Counted from the first letter of the stretch, positions 25,751 to 34,973 are shown. The stretch: 64,000 bases of DNA from Pseudomonas sp. A-RE-19 (GCF_019956555.1 NZ_JAHBDQ010000029.1:1-64000), one strand, 5' to 3'. The notes: generated from the letters alone by a model not told the origin. Program-made: numbers and translations.

Positions 25751-28057
25751 ATGAGCGATTCTCTTCACACCCACAAACCCGAGGCTGATCACGATCACGA
25801 TCACGATCACGATCACAGCCACAAGCTGCAGCCCGTGCCCCAGCATGGCCACGGAAGCCATGACCATGGCAGTCACGGCGATTCCTGCTGTTCCTCCAAA
25901 GCCGCGGCGCCATCGCTGATCAAGTTGAGCGAGACGCCGACCGCCGGCGCGCGGCTGAGCAGTTTCCGCATCGAGGCGATGGACTGCCCGACCGAGCAGA
26001 CGCTGATCCAGAACAAACTCGGGAAGCTTTCGGGTGTGCAGCAACTGGAATTCAACCTGATCAATCGGGTATTGGGCGTGACCCATGACCTGCCAAGCAC
26101 CATGCCGATCATCGACGCGATCAAGTCCCTCGGCATGCACGCTGAGCCACTGGAACAAGGCGTCGAAGCGCCAACTCCTGTGCCAGAGAAAAAACCTTGG
26201 TGGCCATTGGCGCTGTCCGGCGTTGGTGCGCTGGCGGCTGAAGTTATCCACTTCACCAATGCGGCGCCAAACTGGGCGGTGGCAATTATCGCGCTGATCT
26301 CGATCCTCAGCGGTGGCCTCAGCACGTACAAAAAGGGCTGGATCGCCCTGAAGAACCTCAACCTGAACATCAATGCGCTGATGAGCATCGCGGTGACCGG
26401 TGCGATCCTGATCGGTCAATGGCCGGAAGCGGCGATGGTGATGTTCCTGTTCACCGTGGCCGAGTTGATTGAAGCCAAGTCCCTGGACCGGGCACGCAAC
26501 GCCATCGGCGGGCTGATGCAGATGACCCCCGAGCAAGCCACGGTGCAGCAGGCCGACGGCAATTGGCTCGTGCAACCGGTTAAAAATATCGAACTGGGTG
26601 CGCGGGTGCGGGTGCGTCCCGGCGAGCGGATCGGTCTGGACGGCGAGGTGCTGTCCGGCAACTCGACCATCGATCAGGCGCCGATCACTGGCGAAAGCCT
26701 GCCGGTAGAGAAAACCGTCGGCGACAAGGTGTTCGCCGGCACCATCAATCAGTCCGGCTCGCTGGAATACACCGTGACTGCCGAGGCCAGCCACTCAACC
26801 CTGGCGCGCATCATTCATGCCGTGGAACAGGCCCAAGGGGCGCGGGCGCCGACCCAGCGTTTCGTCGACGCCTTCTCGAAAATCTACACCCCGGCGGTGT
26901 TCATTCTGGCCCTGGCCGTGGCGGTGATTCCACCGCTGTTCATGGATGCATTGTGGTTCGACTGGATTTACCGGGCGCTGGTGTTGCTGGTGGTCGCCTG
27001 CCCGTGCGCATTGGTGATTTCCACCCCGGTGACCATCGTCAGCGGCCTCGCGGCAGCGGCGCGCAAAGGGATTCTGGTCAAGGGCGGCGTCTACCTGGAG
27101 CACGGCCACAAACTCGATTACCTGGCCCTCGACAAGACTGGCACCCTCACTCACGGCAAACCGGCGCAGACCGACTATCTGTCCCTCGACCCGACCGCGG
27201 ATGAAACAGCCCCGGCCATTGCGGCGGCGCTGGCCGGCCGTTCGGATCACCCGGTATCGCTGGCCATCGCCAATGCGGCTGTGGATGCCGTTGTGGATAG
27301 CCCGCGCGCGCCGCTGATTGTGGATAACTTCGAAGCCCTGGCGGGTCGGGGTGTGCGCGGCGAGATCAACGGTGAGGTCTACCACTTGGGTAACCACCGC
27401 CTGGTGGAAGATTTGGGCCTGTGTTCTCCAGCGCTGGAAGAGAAACTGTTCGCTCTGGAGAAACAGGGCAAGTCCGTGGTTCTGTTGCTCGACAAATCGG
27501 GTCCCTTGGCATTGTTTGCCGTCGCGGACACAGTGAAAGCATCCAGTCGCGAAGCAATCCAGCAGTTGCATGAGTTGGGCATCAAAACCCTGATGCTGAC
27601 CGGCGACAACGTCCATACCGCTCAGGTCATCGCCGCCCATGTGGGCATCGATCAGGCGCAGGGCGATCTGTTGCCGACCGAGAAGCTGCAAGCCATCGAA
27701 AAACTGTATGCCCAGGGCCATCGGGTCGGGATGGTCGGCGACGGCATCAACGACGCCCCGGCACTGGCACGGGCCGAGATCGGTTTCGCCATGGCGGCGG
27801 CCGGTACCGATACCGCGATCGAAACCGCCGATGTCGCCCTGATGGACGACGATCTGCGCAAGATCCCGGCTTTCATCCGCCTGTCGCGGCAGACCTCGAG
27901 CATCCTCAAACAGAACATTGCCCTCGCATTGGTCATCAAAGCGATCTTTCTTGGGGTAACCTTTGCCGGGCTCGCCACCATGTGGATGGCGGTGTTCGCC
28001 GACATGGGCGTGAGCCTGTTGGTGGTGTTCAACGGTTTGCGCCTGTTGCGTAAATAG
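25751..28057 (+). CDS. cadA: Heavy-metal P1B-type ATPase (Cd/Zn/Pb efflux) CadA
   Basis: The protein has 768 residues. It exports Cd, Zn or Pb from the cytoplasm. A His/Asp-rich N terminus has five Asp-His repeats plus further His-rich segments. Next come a metal-binding HMA domain with MDCPTEQT (about residues 78-85) in place of the classic CxxC, then membrane helices, the CPC transport motif at 417-419, the phosphorylated Asp461 in DKTGTLTH and the ATP-binding MLTGDN and GDGINDAPAL motifs. The promoter is of the CadR-controlled type. The ribosome site before 25751 is weak. Confidence 0.95.
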   Translation: MSDSLHTHKPEADHDHDHDHDHSHKLQPVPQHGHGSHDHGSHGDSCCSSKAAAPSLIKLSETPTAGARLSSFRIEAMDCPTEQTLIQNKLGKLSGVQQLEFNLINRVLGVTHDLPSTMPIIDAIKSLGMHAEPLEQGVEAPTPVPEKKPWWPLALSGVGALAAEVIHFTNAAPNWAVAIIALISILSGGLSTYKKGWIALKNLNLNINALMSIAVTGAILIGQWPEAAMVMFLFTVAELIEAKSLDRARNAIGGLMQMTPEQATVQQADGNWLVQPVKNIELGARVRVRPGERIGLDGEVLSGNSTIDQAPITGESLPVEKTVGDKVFAGTINQSGSLEYTVTAEASHSTLARIIHAVEQAQGARAPTQRFVDAFSKIYTPAVFILALAVAVIPPLFMDALWFDWIYRALVLLVVACPCALVISTPVTIVSGLAAAARKGILVKGGVYLEHGHKLDYLALDKTGTLTHGKPAQTDYLSLDPTADETAPAIAAALAGRSDHPVSLAIANAAVDAVVDSPRAPLIVDNFEALAGRGVRGEINGEVYHLGNHRLVEDLGLCSPALEEKLFALEKQGKSVVLLLDKSGPLALFAVADTVKASSREAIQQLHELGIKTLMLTGDNVHTAQVIAAHVGIDQAQGDLLPTEKLQAIEKLYAQGHRVGMVGDGINDAPALARAEIGFAMAAAGTDTAIETADVALMDDDLRKIPAFIRLSRQTSSILKQNIALALVIKAIFLGVTFAGLATMWMAVFADMGVSLLVVFNGLRLLRK
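25787..25816 (+). repeat. Five tandem GATCAC hexamers inside cadA
   Basis: The hexamer GATCAC is repeated five times and encodes alternating Asp-His. Its unit length keeps the frame, so copy number can change without breaking the gene. Confidence 0.9.
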
Positions 28058-28073
28058 ACGATGGGGAAAGGGT

Positions 28074-28937
28074 GTGCTGAGTGCCGAGCTGAAGGCGTTT
28101 TACATGGTTGCCCGGCTGGGCAGCATTACCCTGGCGGCGAAAAAACTCGGCCTGAGCCAACCCACGGTGACGACCCAGATTCGGCATCTGGAAAGCCAGT
28201 ACTCGGTTGAGCTGTTCTACCGTGGCGGTCGCCGCCTCAGCGTCAGCGACGAAGGCGCGCGGTTGTTGCCGATGGTCAAGGCGCTGTTGCAGCAGGAAGC
28301 CGACATCGAGTTTTTCCTGCGTAACAGCGGTCAGGTCCAGGGTACGTTGCGCATCGCCGCCACGGCGCCGTATTACATCCTCGATCTGGTGAAGACCTTT
28401 CGCGAACGCTTGCCGCAGGTGGAGGTGTCGGTGGAGATCGGCAACTCCCAACAGGTGCTCGAAGCGCTGGAGGATTACCGGGTCGATGTCGCCGCGTCCT
28501 CGCAGTTGCTGGACGATGCGCGGCTGATCCGCCGGGTGCTCGGCAGCGATCCGCTGGTGCTGGCGGTGCATCGTCATCATCCGTTGGCCGTGCACGATCA
28601 CGTGCCGCTGAGCGCGTTGGCGGGGCATACCTTATTGATGCGTGAGCCGGGCTCGACCACTCGGCGCTTGACCGAAGAGCTGTTGGCCAGCGCCGGGGTG
28701 AGTTTCGGGCCGTTGCTGGAGATTGGCAGCCGCGAGTCGATTCGTGAGGCGGTGTTGCGCAACATCGGTATCAGCATCATTGCCCGGCAGGAAGTGCCGC
28801 ATGATCCGCAATTGCGGGTGCTGACTATCGAGAATGCGCCGCAGATTCCTGAGTATCTGTACTGCCTCAAGGAGCGAAAAGGGGCGCGGCTGCCGGCGGC
28901 GTTTCTGGGGTTGGCGCAGGAAATGGCTCCGGCCTGA
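28074..28937 (+). CDS. LysR-family regulator associated with aminoethylphosphonate catabolism
   Basis: The protein has 287 residues, with a LysR helix-turn-helix at about 16-36 (GSITLAAKKLGLSQPTVTTQIRHLE) and an effector domain. It begins with GTG at 28074, 16 bases after the cadA stop. It resembles the LysR proteins that accompany 2-aminoethylphosphonate genes, and the locus downstream supports this: ABC importer, FAD oxidoreductase and HD oxygenase on the same strand. The role as activator of that operon is inferred from context. Confidence 0.82.
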   Translation: MLSAELKAFYMVARLGSITLAAKKLGLSQPTVTTQIRHLESQYSVELFYRGGRRLSVSDEGARLLPMVKALLQQEADIEFFLRNSGQVQGTLRIAATAPYYILDLVKTFRERLPQVEVSVEIGNSQQVLEALEDYRVDVAASSQLLDDARLIRRVLGSDPLVLAVHRHHPLAVHDHVPLSALAGHTLLMREPGSTTRRLTEELLASAGVSFGPLLEIGSRESIREAVLRNIGISIIARQEVPHDPQLRVLTIENAPQIPEYLYCLKERKGARLPAAFLGLAQEMAPA

Positions 28938-28962
28938 GACGTGTGGCGATGCTGATGGCCTC

Positions 28963-29029
28963 TTCGCGGGCAAGCCTCGCTCCTACAGGTTGATCGCATT
29001 CCCCTGTAGGAGCGAGGCTTGCCCGCGAT
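28963..29029. repeat. REP inverted pair (gcttgcccgcgaa subtype)
   Basis: A compact inverted pair lies between the LysR gene and the ABC transporter operon. It makes read-through from the regulator less likely. Confidence 0.88.
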
Positions 29030-29143
29030 GACGCCAGATCAAACAACACAGAACCTGAACCCCCAACCAAAATCCCCGAATACCACTATCGGCCGTTTTT
29101 GCCTCGCTGCCACATGACGGACGCATTACAAACCTAGGATGAC

Positions 29144-29162
29144 CCTCATCTGCTTGATGAGG
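29144..29162 (+). promoter_or_regulatory. Hairpin overlapping the ribosome site of the ABC ATPase gene
   Basis: CCTCAT and ATGAGG pair around a seven-base loop. The right arm supplies the only purine-rich ribosome site (TGAGG), seven bases before the ATG at 29170. The structure could lower translation initiation. Confidence 0.5.
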
Positions 29163-29169
29163 CCTGTCC

Positions 29170-30246
29170 ATGAACCACTCGACTGCAACTGCCCTGACCA
29201 ACCCCGGCGCGCCGATGAAAGTGCGCGGTGTGCAGAAACGCTTCGGCGCATTTACCGCGCTGGATAACGTTTCCCTCGACGTGGCGGCCGGTGAATTGGT
29301 GTGTCTGTTGGGGCCGTCGGGCTGTGGCAAAACCACCTTGCTGCGCTGCATCGCCGGCCTTGAGAAACAAGACAGCGGCGAGTTGTACCTGGGCGATCGC
29401 GACGTTTCCCACCTGGCACCTCAGGCACGGGACTACGGCATTCTCTTCCAGTCCTACGCACTGTTCCCCAATCTCAGCGTCGAGGCGAACATTGCCTACG
29501 GCCTCGCCGGCAGTGGTCGCGATGAAGTGCGCCGGCGTGTCGGTCAGATGCTGGAACTGGTCGGCCTGACCGGCAGTGAGAAAAAGTACCCCGGCCAGTT
29601 ATCCGGCGGTCAGCAGCAACGGGTCGCACTGGCTCGCGCCCTGGCTCCGGCGCCGTCCTTGTTGCTGTTGGACGAACCCATGTCGGCGCTCGACGCCCGG
29701 GTCCGTGAGCATCTATGCACCGAACTGCGCCAATTGCAGCGCAACCTCGGCGTCACCACCCTGATGGTCACCCACAATCAGGACGAAGCCATGCTGATGG
29801 CCGACCGCATCGCCGTGATGAACAACGGCAAGGTCGAGCAGTACGCCACGCCACAGGAAATCTACGACCGCCCGGCCACACCGTTTGTCGCGGAGTTCGT
29901 CGGTCAGGGCAACTGGTTGCCGTTCCACCGCAGCAGCGACAGCCATGCGCAGGTTGGCGGGATGAACATGCGCCTGGCCGAAGGCAGTGCCAAAACGGCC
30001 TCGGGCCGTTTGTTCTGCCGCCCCGAGGCGATCAACGTCAACCCGCCGGTGCATGAAGAGAATCTGTTCCCGGCCAAGGTTCGCGAGATCACTTTTCTCG
30101 GCAACCGCTGCCGCATGAGCTTCGAACTCGATCAACTGCCGGGTCATGCATTGCTGGCGGAACTGGCGCCGGAAGCCATGCCGCGTCTCGGCGCCCAACA
30201 GATCATGGTCGCCTTGCCGCCGCGCAGCCTGCAGGTGTTTGCCTGA
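29170..30246 (+). CDS. ATP-binding protein of a putative 2-aminoethylphosphonate ABC importer
   Basis: The protein has 358 residues. The Walker A motif GPSGCGKTT, the signature LSGGQQQRVALARAL and Walker B LLLLDEPMSALDARVRE are intact, followed by His in VTHNQDEA. A C-terminal TOBE-like region runs from about residue 240. It belongs to the spermidine/iron-type (PotA/FbpC) group that includes aminoethylphosphonate importers. Its stop overlaps the permease start by one base, so the two are translationally coupled. The substrate is inferred from the locus. Confidence 0.87.
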   Translation: MNHSTATALTNPGAPMKVRGVQKRFGAFTALDNVSLDVAAGELVCLLGPSGCGKTTLLRCIAGLEKQDSGELYLGDRDVSHLAPQARDYGILFQSYALFPNLSVEANIAYGLAGSGRDEVRRRVGQMLELVGLTGSEKKYPGQLSGGQQQRVALARALAPAPSLLLLDEPMSALDARVREHLCTELRQLQRNLGVTTLMVTHNQDEAMLMADRIAVMNNGKVEQYATPQEIYDRPATPFVAEFVGQGNWLPFHRSSDSHAQVGGMNMRLAEGSAKTASGRLFCRPEAINVNPPVHEENLFPAKVREITFLGNRCRMSFELDQLPGHALLAELAPEAMPRLGAQQIMVALPPRSLQVFA

Positions 30247-31970
30247 TGAGCGCGAATGTCGCGCTGCCGATACCGCACAAGCAGGTTCGGCAGACCTCCC
30301 GTGTCGAGATCGGCGATCGGCTGTTCGTGGTCGGCGGCAAGGTTCTGTTGCTGGTGTTGCTCGGCGTCGCGGTGTTGATGCCGTTGCTGGCGATCTTCTG
30401 GCGTGGCTTCAGCTCGGAAGCGGGACAGGGTGGGGGGCTTGTTGCCGCCCGTGAGCTGGTGACCAGCGCCAATTTTCATTGGCTGCTGAGTAATAGCCTG
30501 AAAGTGTCCCTTAGCGTCGCGGCCATCGTCGTACCGCTGGCCTATCTGTTTGCCTACGCTCTGCAACGTACGTTGATTCCCGGTAAAGGCATCTGGCGCG
30601 GTATGTCGCTGTTGCCGCTGATGGCGCCGTCGATGCTGCCGGGGATTGCGCTGGTTTATCTGTTCGGCAATCAGGGCATGCTGCGCGGTTTGCTCTCGGA
30701 CAACATCTACGGCTTCTGGGGCATTGTTCTGGGCGAGGTCATCTACACCTTCCCACACGCCTTGATGATTTTGCTGTCGGCGCTGTCCCTGGCGGATGCG
30801 CGACTGTTCGATGCCGCCTCCAGCATGGGCGCGAGTCCGGCGAAAGCCTTTCGCAGCATCACCTGGCCGGCGACCCGTCAGGCGGTGTTCGCGGCGTTCT
30901 GCCTCGTATTCACCCTGACCATCACCGACTTCGGCGTGCCCGTGGTGGTCGGTGGCGACTATCAAGTGCTGGCACTGGAAGCCTACAAAGCCGTGGTCGG
31001 CCAGCAACAATTCGGTCGCGGCGCGCTGATCGGCATGGTCTTGCTGCTGCCGGCGCTGTTCAGCTTCGGTGTCGACGCCTGGTTGCGTCGGCGTCATGGC
31101 GACTCCATGAGCGGTCGGGCACAAGTCTTCAAACCGGCACCGTCGAAACTGCGCGACGGCTGCTACCTGGCGATCGTGCTGCTGATCTGCGCGGTATTGC
31201 TGCTGGTGTTCGGCATGGCGGTGTACTCATCGCTGGTGAAATTCTGGCCGTACAACCTGTCGCTGTCGCTCAGCCATTACCAGTTCAACGACACGGCGGG
31301 CGGCGGTTGGCTGGCCTACGGCAACAGCGTGAAGATGGCGTTGTGTACGGCGTTGATCGGCAGTGTGCTGATCTTCACCGGTGCCTACCTGATGGAAAAA
31401 ACCAAGGGCCAGCGTGGGCTGAATCTGACACTGCGCATGCTCAGTTTCGTACCGATGGCGGTGCCGGGTCTGGTGCTGGGCCTGGGTTACGTTTTCTTCT
31501 TCAACCTCACCGGCAATCCGCTGCATGTGCTCTACGGGACCATGACCCTGCTGGTGGTCTGCACCATTGCTCACTATCTGACCACCGCACAAATGACCGC
31601 CACCACCGCGCTGCGCCAACTCGATGCCGAGTTCGAAGCCGCCGCGCTGTCGCTCAAGGCGCCGCTGTACCGGCATTACCTGCGGGTCACCGTGCCGATC
31701 TGCCTGCCGGCGTTGCTGGATATCGTGCGCTACCTGTTCGTCTCGGCCATGACCACCGTCTCGGCGGCGATCTTCCTCTACAGCCCCGACACCCTCCTCG
31801 CGGCGGTGGCGGTGCTGAACATGGACGACGCCGGCAATGTCGGCGGCGCGGCGGCGATGTCGACCCTGATTCTGTTCACTTCGGCGGGCGTGTCCCTGCT
31901 GCTGGCCTGGGCTTCGCGCGGTTTGTTGCGACGCTCCCAGGCCTGGCGGCAGACCGCGCCCGGCCATTGA
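30246..31970 (+). CDS. Fused permease of a putative 2-aminoethylphosphonate ABC importer
   Basis: The protein has 574 residues and about twelve membrane helices: two permease units fused head to tail. Each half carries an EAA-like coupling loop: LFDAASSMGASPAKAFRSITWP near residue 190 and EFEAAALSLKAPLYRHYLRVTVP near 465. Fused permeases of this FbpB type go with aminoethylphosphonate or ferric-iron binding proteins. The start overlaps the ATPase stop. Confidence 0.87.
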   Translation: MSANVALPIPHKQVRQTSRVEIGDRLFVVGGKVLLLVLLGVAVLMPLLAIFWRGFSSEAGQGGGLVAARELVTSANFHWLLSNSLKVSLSVAAIVVPLAYLFAYALQRTLIPGKGIWRGMSLLPLMAPSMLPGIALVYLFGNQGMLRGLLSDNIYGFWGIVLGEVIYTFPHALMILLSALSLADARLFDAASSMGASPAKAFRSITWPATRQAVFAAFCLVFTLTITDFGVPVVVGGDYQVLALEAYKAVVGQQQFGRGALIGMVLLLPALFSFGVDAWLRRRHGDSMSGRAQVFKPAPSKLRDGCYLAIVLLICAVLLLVFGMAVYSSLVKFWPYNLSLSLSHYQFNDTAGGGWLAYGNSVKMALCTALIGSVLIFTGAYLMEKTKGQRGLNLTLRMLSFVPMAVPGLVLGLGYVFFFNLTGNPLHVLYGTMTLLVVCTIAHYLTTAQMTATTALRQLDAEFEAAALSLKAPLYRHYLRVTVPICLPALLDIVRYLFVSAMTTVSAAIFLYSPDTLLAAVAVLNMDDAGNVGGAAAMSTLILFTSAGVSLLLAWASRGLLRRSQAWRQTAPGH

Positions 31971-32008
31971 TTTGCCCCCACACACCTCAACTCAAACAGG
32001 AAACGATC

Positions 32009-33034
32009 ATGTTCAAGCCTTTGGCCCTGGCCGCTGCTGTCCTCACCGCTTTCAGCCTGAACGCCTTTGCGGCGAAAACCGAGTTGACGGTGTACACCGC
32101 CCTCGAAGCCGAACAACTGAAGACCTACAAAGAGGCCTTCGAAAAGGCCAATCCTGACGTCGAGATCAAGTGGGTGCGTGATTCCACCGGCATCATCACC
32201 GCCAAACTGCTGGCCGAAAAAGCCCGCCCGCAAGCTGACGCGGTGTGGGGCCTGGCGGCGTCGAGCCTGGCGATTCTCGATCAGCAAGGCATGCTGCAAA
32301 GCTACGCGCCGAAGGACCTGGGCAAGATCGGCGGCAACTATCGTGACGCGGCAAACCCACCGGCCTGGGTTGGCATGGACGTCTGGGCAGCGACCATTTG
32401 CTTCAACACGGTCGAGGCCGAAAAGCAGGGTTTGAGCAAACCCGTGAGCTGGCAGGACCTGACCAAGCCTGAGTACAAAGGCAAAATCGTCATGCCTAAC
32501 CCGGCCTCGTCCGGCACCGGTTTTCTCGACGTCAGCGCCTGGCTGCAGACCTTCGGCGAGAAGCAGGGCTGGCAGTACATGGACGACCTGCACCAGAACA
32601 TCGGCCAGTACGTTCACTCCGGTTCCAAGCCGTGCAAACTCGCCGCCGCCGGGGAATTCCCGATCGGTATTTCCTTTGAGTACCCGGCCGTTCAGTTGAA
32701 GCGCCAGGGCGCGCCGCTGGACATCATCCTGCCGAAAGAAGGCCTGGGCTGGGAGATCGAAGCCACCGCCGTGATCAAAGGCACACCGCACGAAGACGCG
32801 GCGAAGAAGCTGGCTGACTTCTCTGCAAGCCCGGCGGCAATGGAGCTTTATAAAGAGAACTTCGCGGTGCTCGCGCAACCGGGTATCGCCAAGCCACAGA
32901 CCGAACTGCCGGCTGATTATGAGCAACGCCTGATCAAGAACGACTTTGCCTGGGCCTCGAAGAATCGCGACGAGATCCTCACCGAATGGCGCAAGCGTTA
33001 TGACGGCAAGTCCGAGAAAGTGGCTGCCAAGTAA
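32009..33034 (+). CDS. Periplasmic 2-aminoethylphosphonate-binding protein (putative)
   Basis: The protein has 341 residues. A signal peptide ends at AFA (about residue 21), followed by a class II solute-binding fold: TELTVYTALEAEQLKTY, then the conserved DSTGIITAKLLAEK and MPNPASSGTGFLDVSAW segments expected to hold the ligand. It resembles the binding protein of aminoethylphosphonate systems more than the ferric-iron FbpA proteins. AGGAAA precedes the ATG. It lies 38 bases after the permease gene and a REP pair follows it. Confidence 0.87.
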   Translation: MFKPLALAAAVLTAFSLNAFAAKTELTVYTALEAEQLKTYKEAFEKANPDVEIKWVRDSTGIITAKLLAEKARPQADAVWGLAASSLAILDQQGMLQSYAPKDLGKIGGNYRDAANPPAWVGMDVWAATICFNTVEAEKQGLSKPVSWQDLTKPEYKGKIVMPNPASSGTGFLDVSAWLQTFGEKQGWQYMDDLHQNIGQYVHSGSKPCKLAAAGEFPIGISFEYPAVQLKRQGAPLDIILPKEGLGWEIEATAVIKGTPHEDAAKKLADFSASPAAMELYKENFAVLAQPGIAKPQTELPADYEQRLIKNDFAWASKNRDEILTEWRKRYDGKSEKVAAK

Positions 33035-33056
33035 ATCTTCGTAGGCTGACAGGGCC

Positions 33057-33127
33057 CCATCGCGAGCAGGCTCGCTCCCACATTGGAATGCGTTCCCCTG
33101 TGGGAGCGAGCCTGCTCGCGATAGCGG
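33057..33127. repeat. REP inverted pair inside the aminophosphonate gene cluster
   Basis: Inverted elements about 20 bases apart lie between the binding-protein gene and the FAD oxidoreductase gene, 23 bases before the latter. All genes here face the same way, so the element sits within a probable operon. Confidence 0.9.
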
Positions 33128-33150
33128 TCTTAAATTCAAGGCAAAACCCC

Positions 33151-34284
33151 ATGACACACCACAACGACATGCTGATCGTCGGCGCCGGCATTCTCGGCCT
33201 GTCCCACGCCTATGCCGCCGCCAGACGCGGCCTCAAGGTCAAAGTCTTCGAGCGCAGCGAAACGCCACTCGGCGCCTCGGTGCGCAACTTCGGCCAGGCA
33301 CTGGTCACCGGCCAGCCACCCGGCCCGATGCTTGAACTGGCCAAGGCCAGCCGCGACATCTGGGGTCAATGGGCACAACTGGCGGGCCTGCAACTCAAGC
33401 GCAACGGCTCGTACCTGTTCGCCCGCACCGAAGCGGAAGAACACCTGCTGGAAGCCTTCTGCGCCGGTCGCGCCATGGCGCACGGTTACCGCGTCGAATT
33501 GCTGCGCGGTGCAGCATTGCGTGATTTATACGGCGGCCAGTTCAGCCATCACCGCGCCGCGTTGCACGGCATGGACGACCAGCAGCTGTATTCCCGCGAA
33601 GCGATTCCGGCGTTGATCGATTACCTGCGCCGCGAGTTGGGCGTCGAGTTTCACTTTTCCACGCTGGTGCGCGACATCGAGCCGGGCCGCTTGCACAGCA
33701 CCGCCGGCACCTTCAGCGCGGAGCAAATCATCGTCTGCTCCGGCCACGATTATCAGACGCTGCTGGCCGAGCCGATTGCCGAACTCAACCTGCAAATCTG
33801 CCGTCTGCAAATGCTCCGCGCTCGCCCGCAGATCAACCTCAACCTGCAACATGCGCTGCTCACCGGTCTGAGTTGTGTGCATTACGGCGCCTTCGCCGAT
33901 TTGCCGGAAGCCGCCGCGGTACAGGCGCAAATTCTGCGCGATGCACCCCATCTGCATGAAAACGGCATTCACTTGCTGATCAGCCCGACCCCTTATGGTG
34001 AGTTGATCATCGGCGATTCCCACCATTACGGCAGCGATCCATCACCGTTCAATGCCGAGCAGGTGGACGACTGGATGATTGAACTGGCCGAGCAGACGTT
34101 GGGCTGCAAGGTGCAAGTGGTCGAACGCTGGCAGGGCGTTTACGGTTCACGCGGGCCGGGGCCGTTCTCCTTTCTGCGTCCGATGCCGGGTGTGAGCATG
34201 GCGCTGATGCACACCGGTGTCGGCATGAGCGTCGGGCCGGCGATGGCTGAACGTAACGTCGCGGCTTTATTGGGAGACGGTTGA
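33151..34284 (+). CDS. FAD-dependent oxidoreductase (TIGR03364/DAO type) of phosphonate catabolism
   Basis: The protein has 377 residues. It begins with a dinucleotide-binding motif (MLIVGAGILGLSHAYAAARRG) and has the DAO-fold ending GPGPFSFLRPMPG and GVGMSVGPAMAER. This clade is tightly linked to HD-domain phosphonate oxygenases, and characterised relatives oxidise aminoalkylphosphonates such as N-methylated 2-aminoethylphosphonate. The start at 33151 gives the proper N terminus; the longer frame runs into the REP element. Its stop overlaps the HD oxygenase start by one base. Confidence 0.85.
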   Translation: MTHHNDMLIVGAGILGLSHAYAAARRGLKVKVFERSETPLGASVRNFGQALVTGQPPGPMLELAKASRDIWGQWAQLAGLQLKRNGSYLFARTEAEEHLLEAFCAGRAMAHGYRVELLRGAALRDLYGGQFSHHRAALHGMDDQQLYSREAIPALIDYLRRELGVEFHFSTLVRDIEPGRLHSTAGTFSAEQIIVCSGHDYQTLLAEPIAELNLQICRLQMLRARPQINLNLQHALLTGLSCVHYGAFADLPEAAAVQAQILRDAPHLHENGIHLLISPTPYGELIIGDSHHYGSDPSPFNAEQVDDWMIELAEQTLGCKVQVVERWQGVYGSRGPGPFSFLRPMPGVSMALMHTGVGMSVGPAMAERNVAALLGDG

Positions 34285-34841
34285 TGGACGGCCATGCGCA
34301 AGTGATCGCCGGGGTGTTCGGTCTGTACGAGCGTTTTGGCGACAACGACTACATAGGCGAACCGGTGTCGCAGATCGAGCACATGTCACAAGCGGCCCAA
34401 TTGGCGATGGCCGAGGGTTTCGATGACGAGGTGGTGCTGGCGGCGTTCTTTCATGACATCGGGCACCTGTGTAGCGAGAGTGCCGAGAGCATGGGCGGGT
34501 TTGGCGTGGTCAGCCATGAGCGCCTGGGCGCAGATTATTTGCGTCGCGCCGGCTTCAGCGAACGCCTGGCGCGGCTGGTGGAGTACCACGTTCAAGCCAA
34601 GCGTTATCTGACACTCAAAGAGCCCGGGTACTACGAGCGCTTGAGCGAAGCCAGTCGGCGGACGCTTGAGTATCAGGGCGGGGTGATGACAGCTGTCGAG
34701 GCTGAGGCGTTCGAGCAGGATCCGTTGTGTATCGTCAGTTTGCGGATGCGTCAGTGGGATGAGTTGGCCAAGGAGATGTGGGTGCCGGTGATTGATCTGG
34801 GCATCTTGAAGGAGAAGGCGTTGCGGCTGTTGGCCGCGTAG
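34284..34841 (+). CDS. PhnZ-like HD-domain diiron phosphonate oxygenase
   Basis: The protein has 185 residues, close to PhnZ. All positions I know of in PhnZ are matched with a shift of one or two: Tyr23 and Glu26 (lid), the iron ligands His33, His57, Asp58, His78, His102 and Asp159, and His61 in HDIGH. PhnZ splits (R)-1-hydroxy-2-aminoethylphosphonate into glycine and phosphate using a mixed-valence diiron centre. No PhnY dioxygenase gene, which normally makes that substrate, is next to it. Translational coupling to the FAD oxidoreductase suggests the two enzymes act in sequence. Confidence 0.87.
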   Translation: MDGHAQVIAGVFGLYERFGDNDYIGEPVSQIEHMSQAAQLAMAEGFDDEVVLAAFFHDIGHLCSESAESMGGFGVVSHERLGADYLRRAGFSERLARLVEYHVQAKRYLTLKEPGYYERLSEASRRTLEYQGGVMTAVEAEAFEQDPLCIVSLRMRQWDELAKEMWVPVIDLGILKEKALRLLAA

Positions 34842-34862
34842 GGCCTCGGAACCGAGTGGCTG

Positions 34863-34942
34863 CCATCGCGAGCAGGCTCGCTCCCACATTGGATCTGTAA
34901 ACGACGCTAATCCCCTGTGGGAGCGAGCCTGCTCGCGATGGG
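34863..34942. repeat. REP inverted pair (gcctgctcgcga subtype)
   Basis: Inverted elements about 30 bases apart lie between the convergent ends of the HD oxygenase and GTPase genes. Confidence 0.9.
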
Positions 34943-34973
34943 GCCAATCCAAACACCACAATTATTCCGGTTT

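Noticed and set aside
28074..34841. Phosphonate locus as an integrated mobile element
   Set aside because: No integrase, tRNA end, direct repeats or transposase is visible at either edge, and base composition looks like the host.
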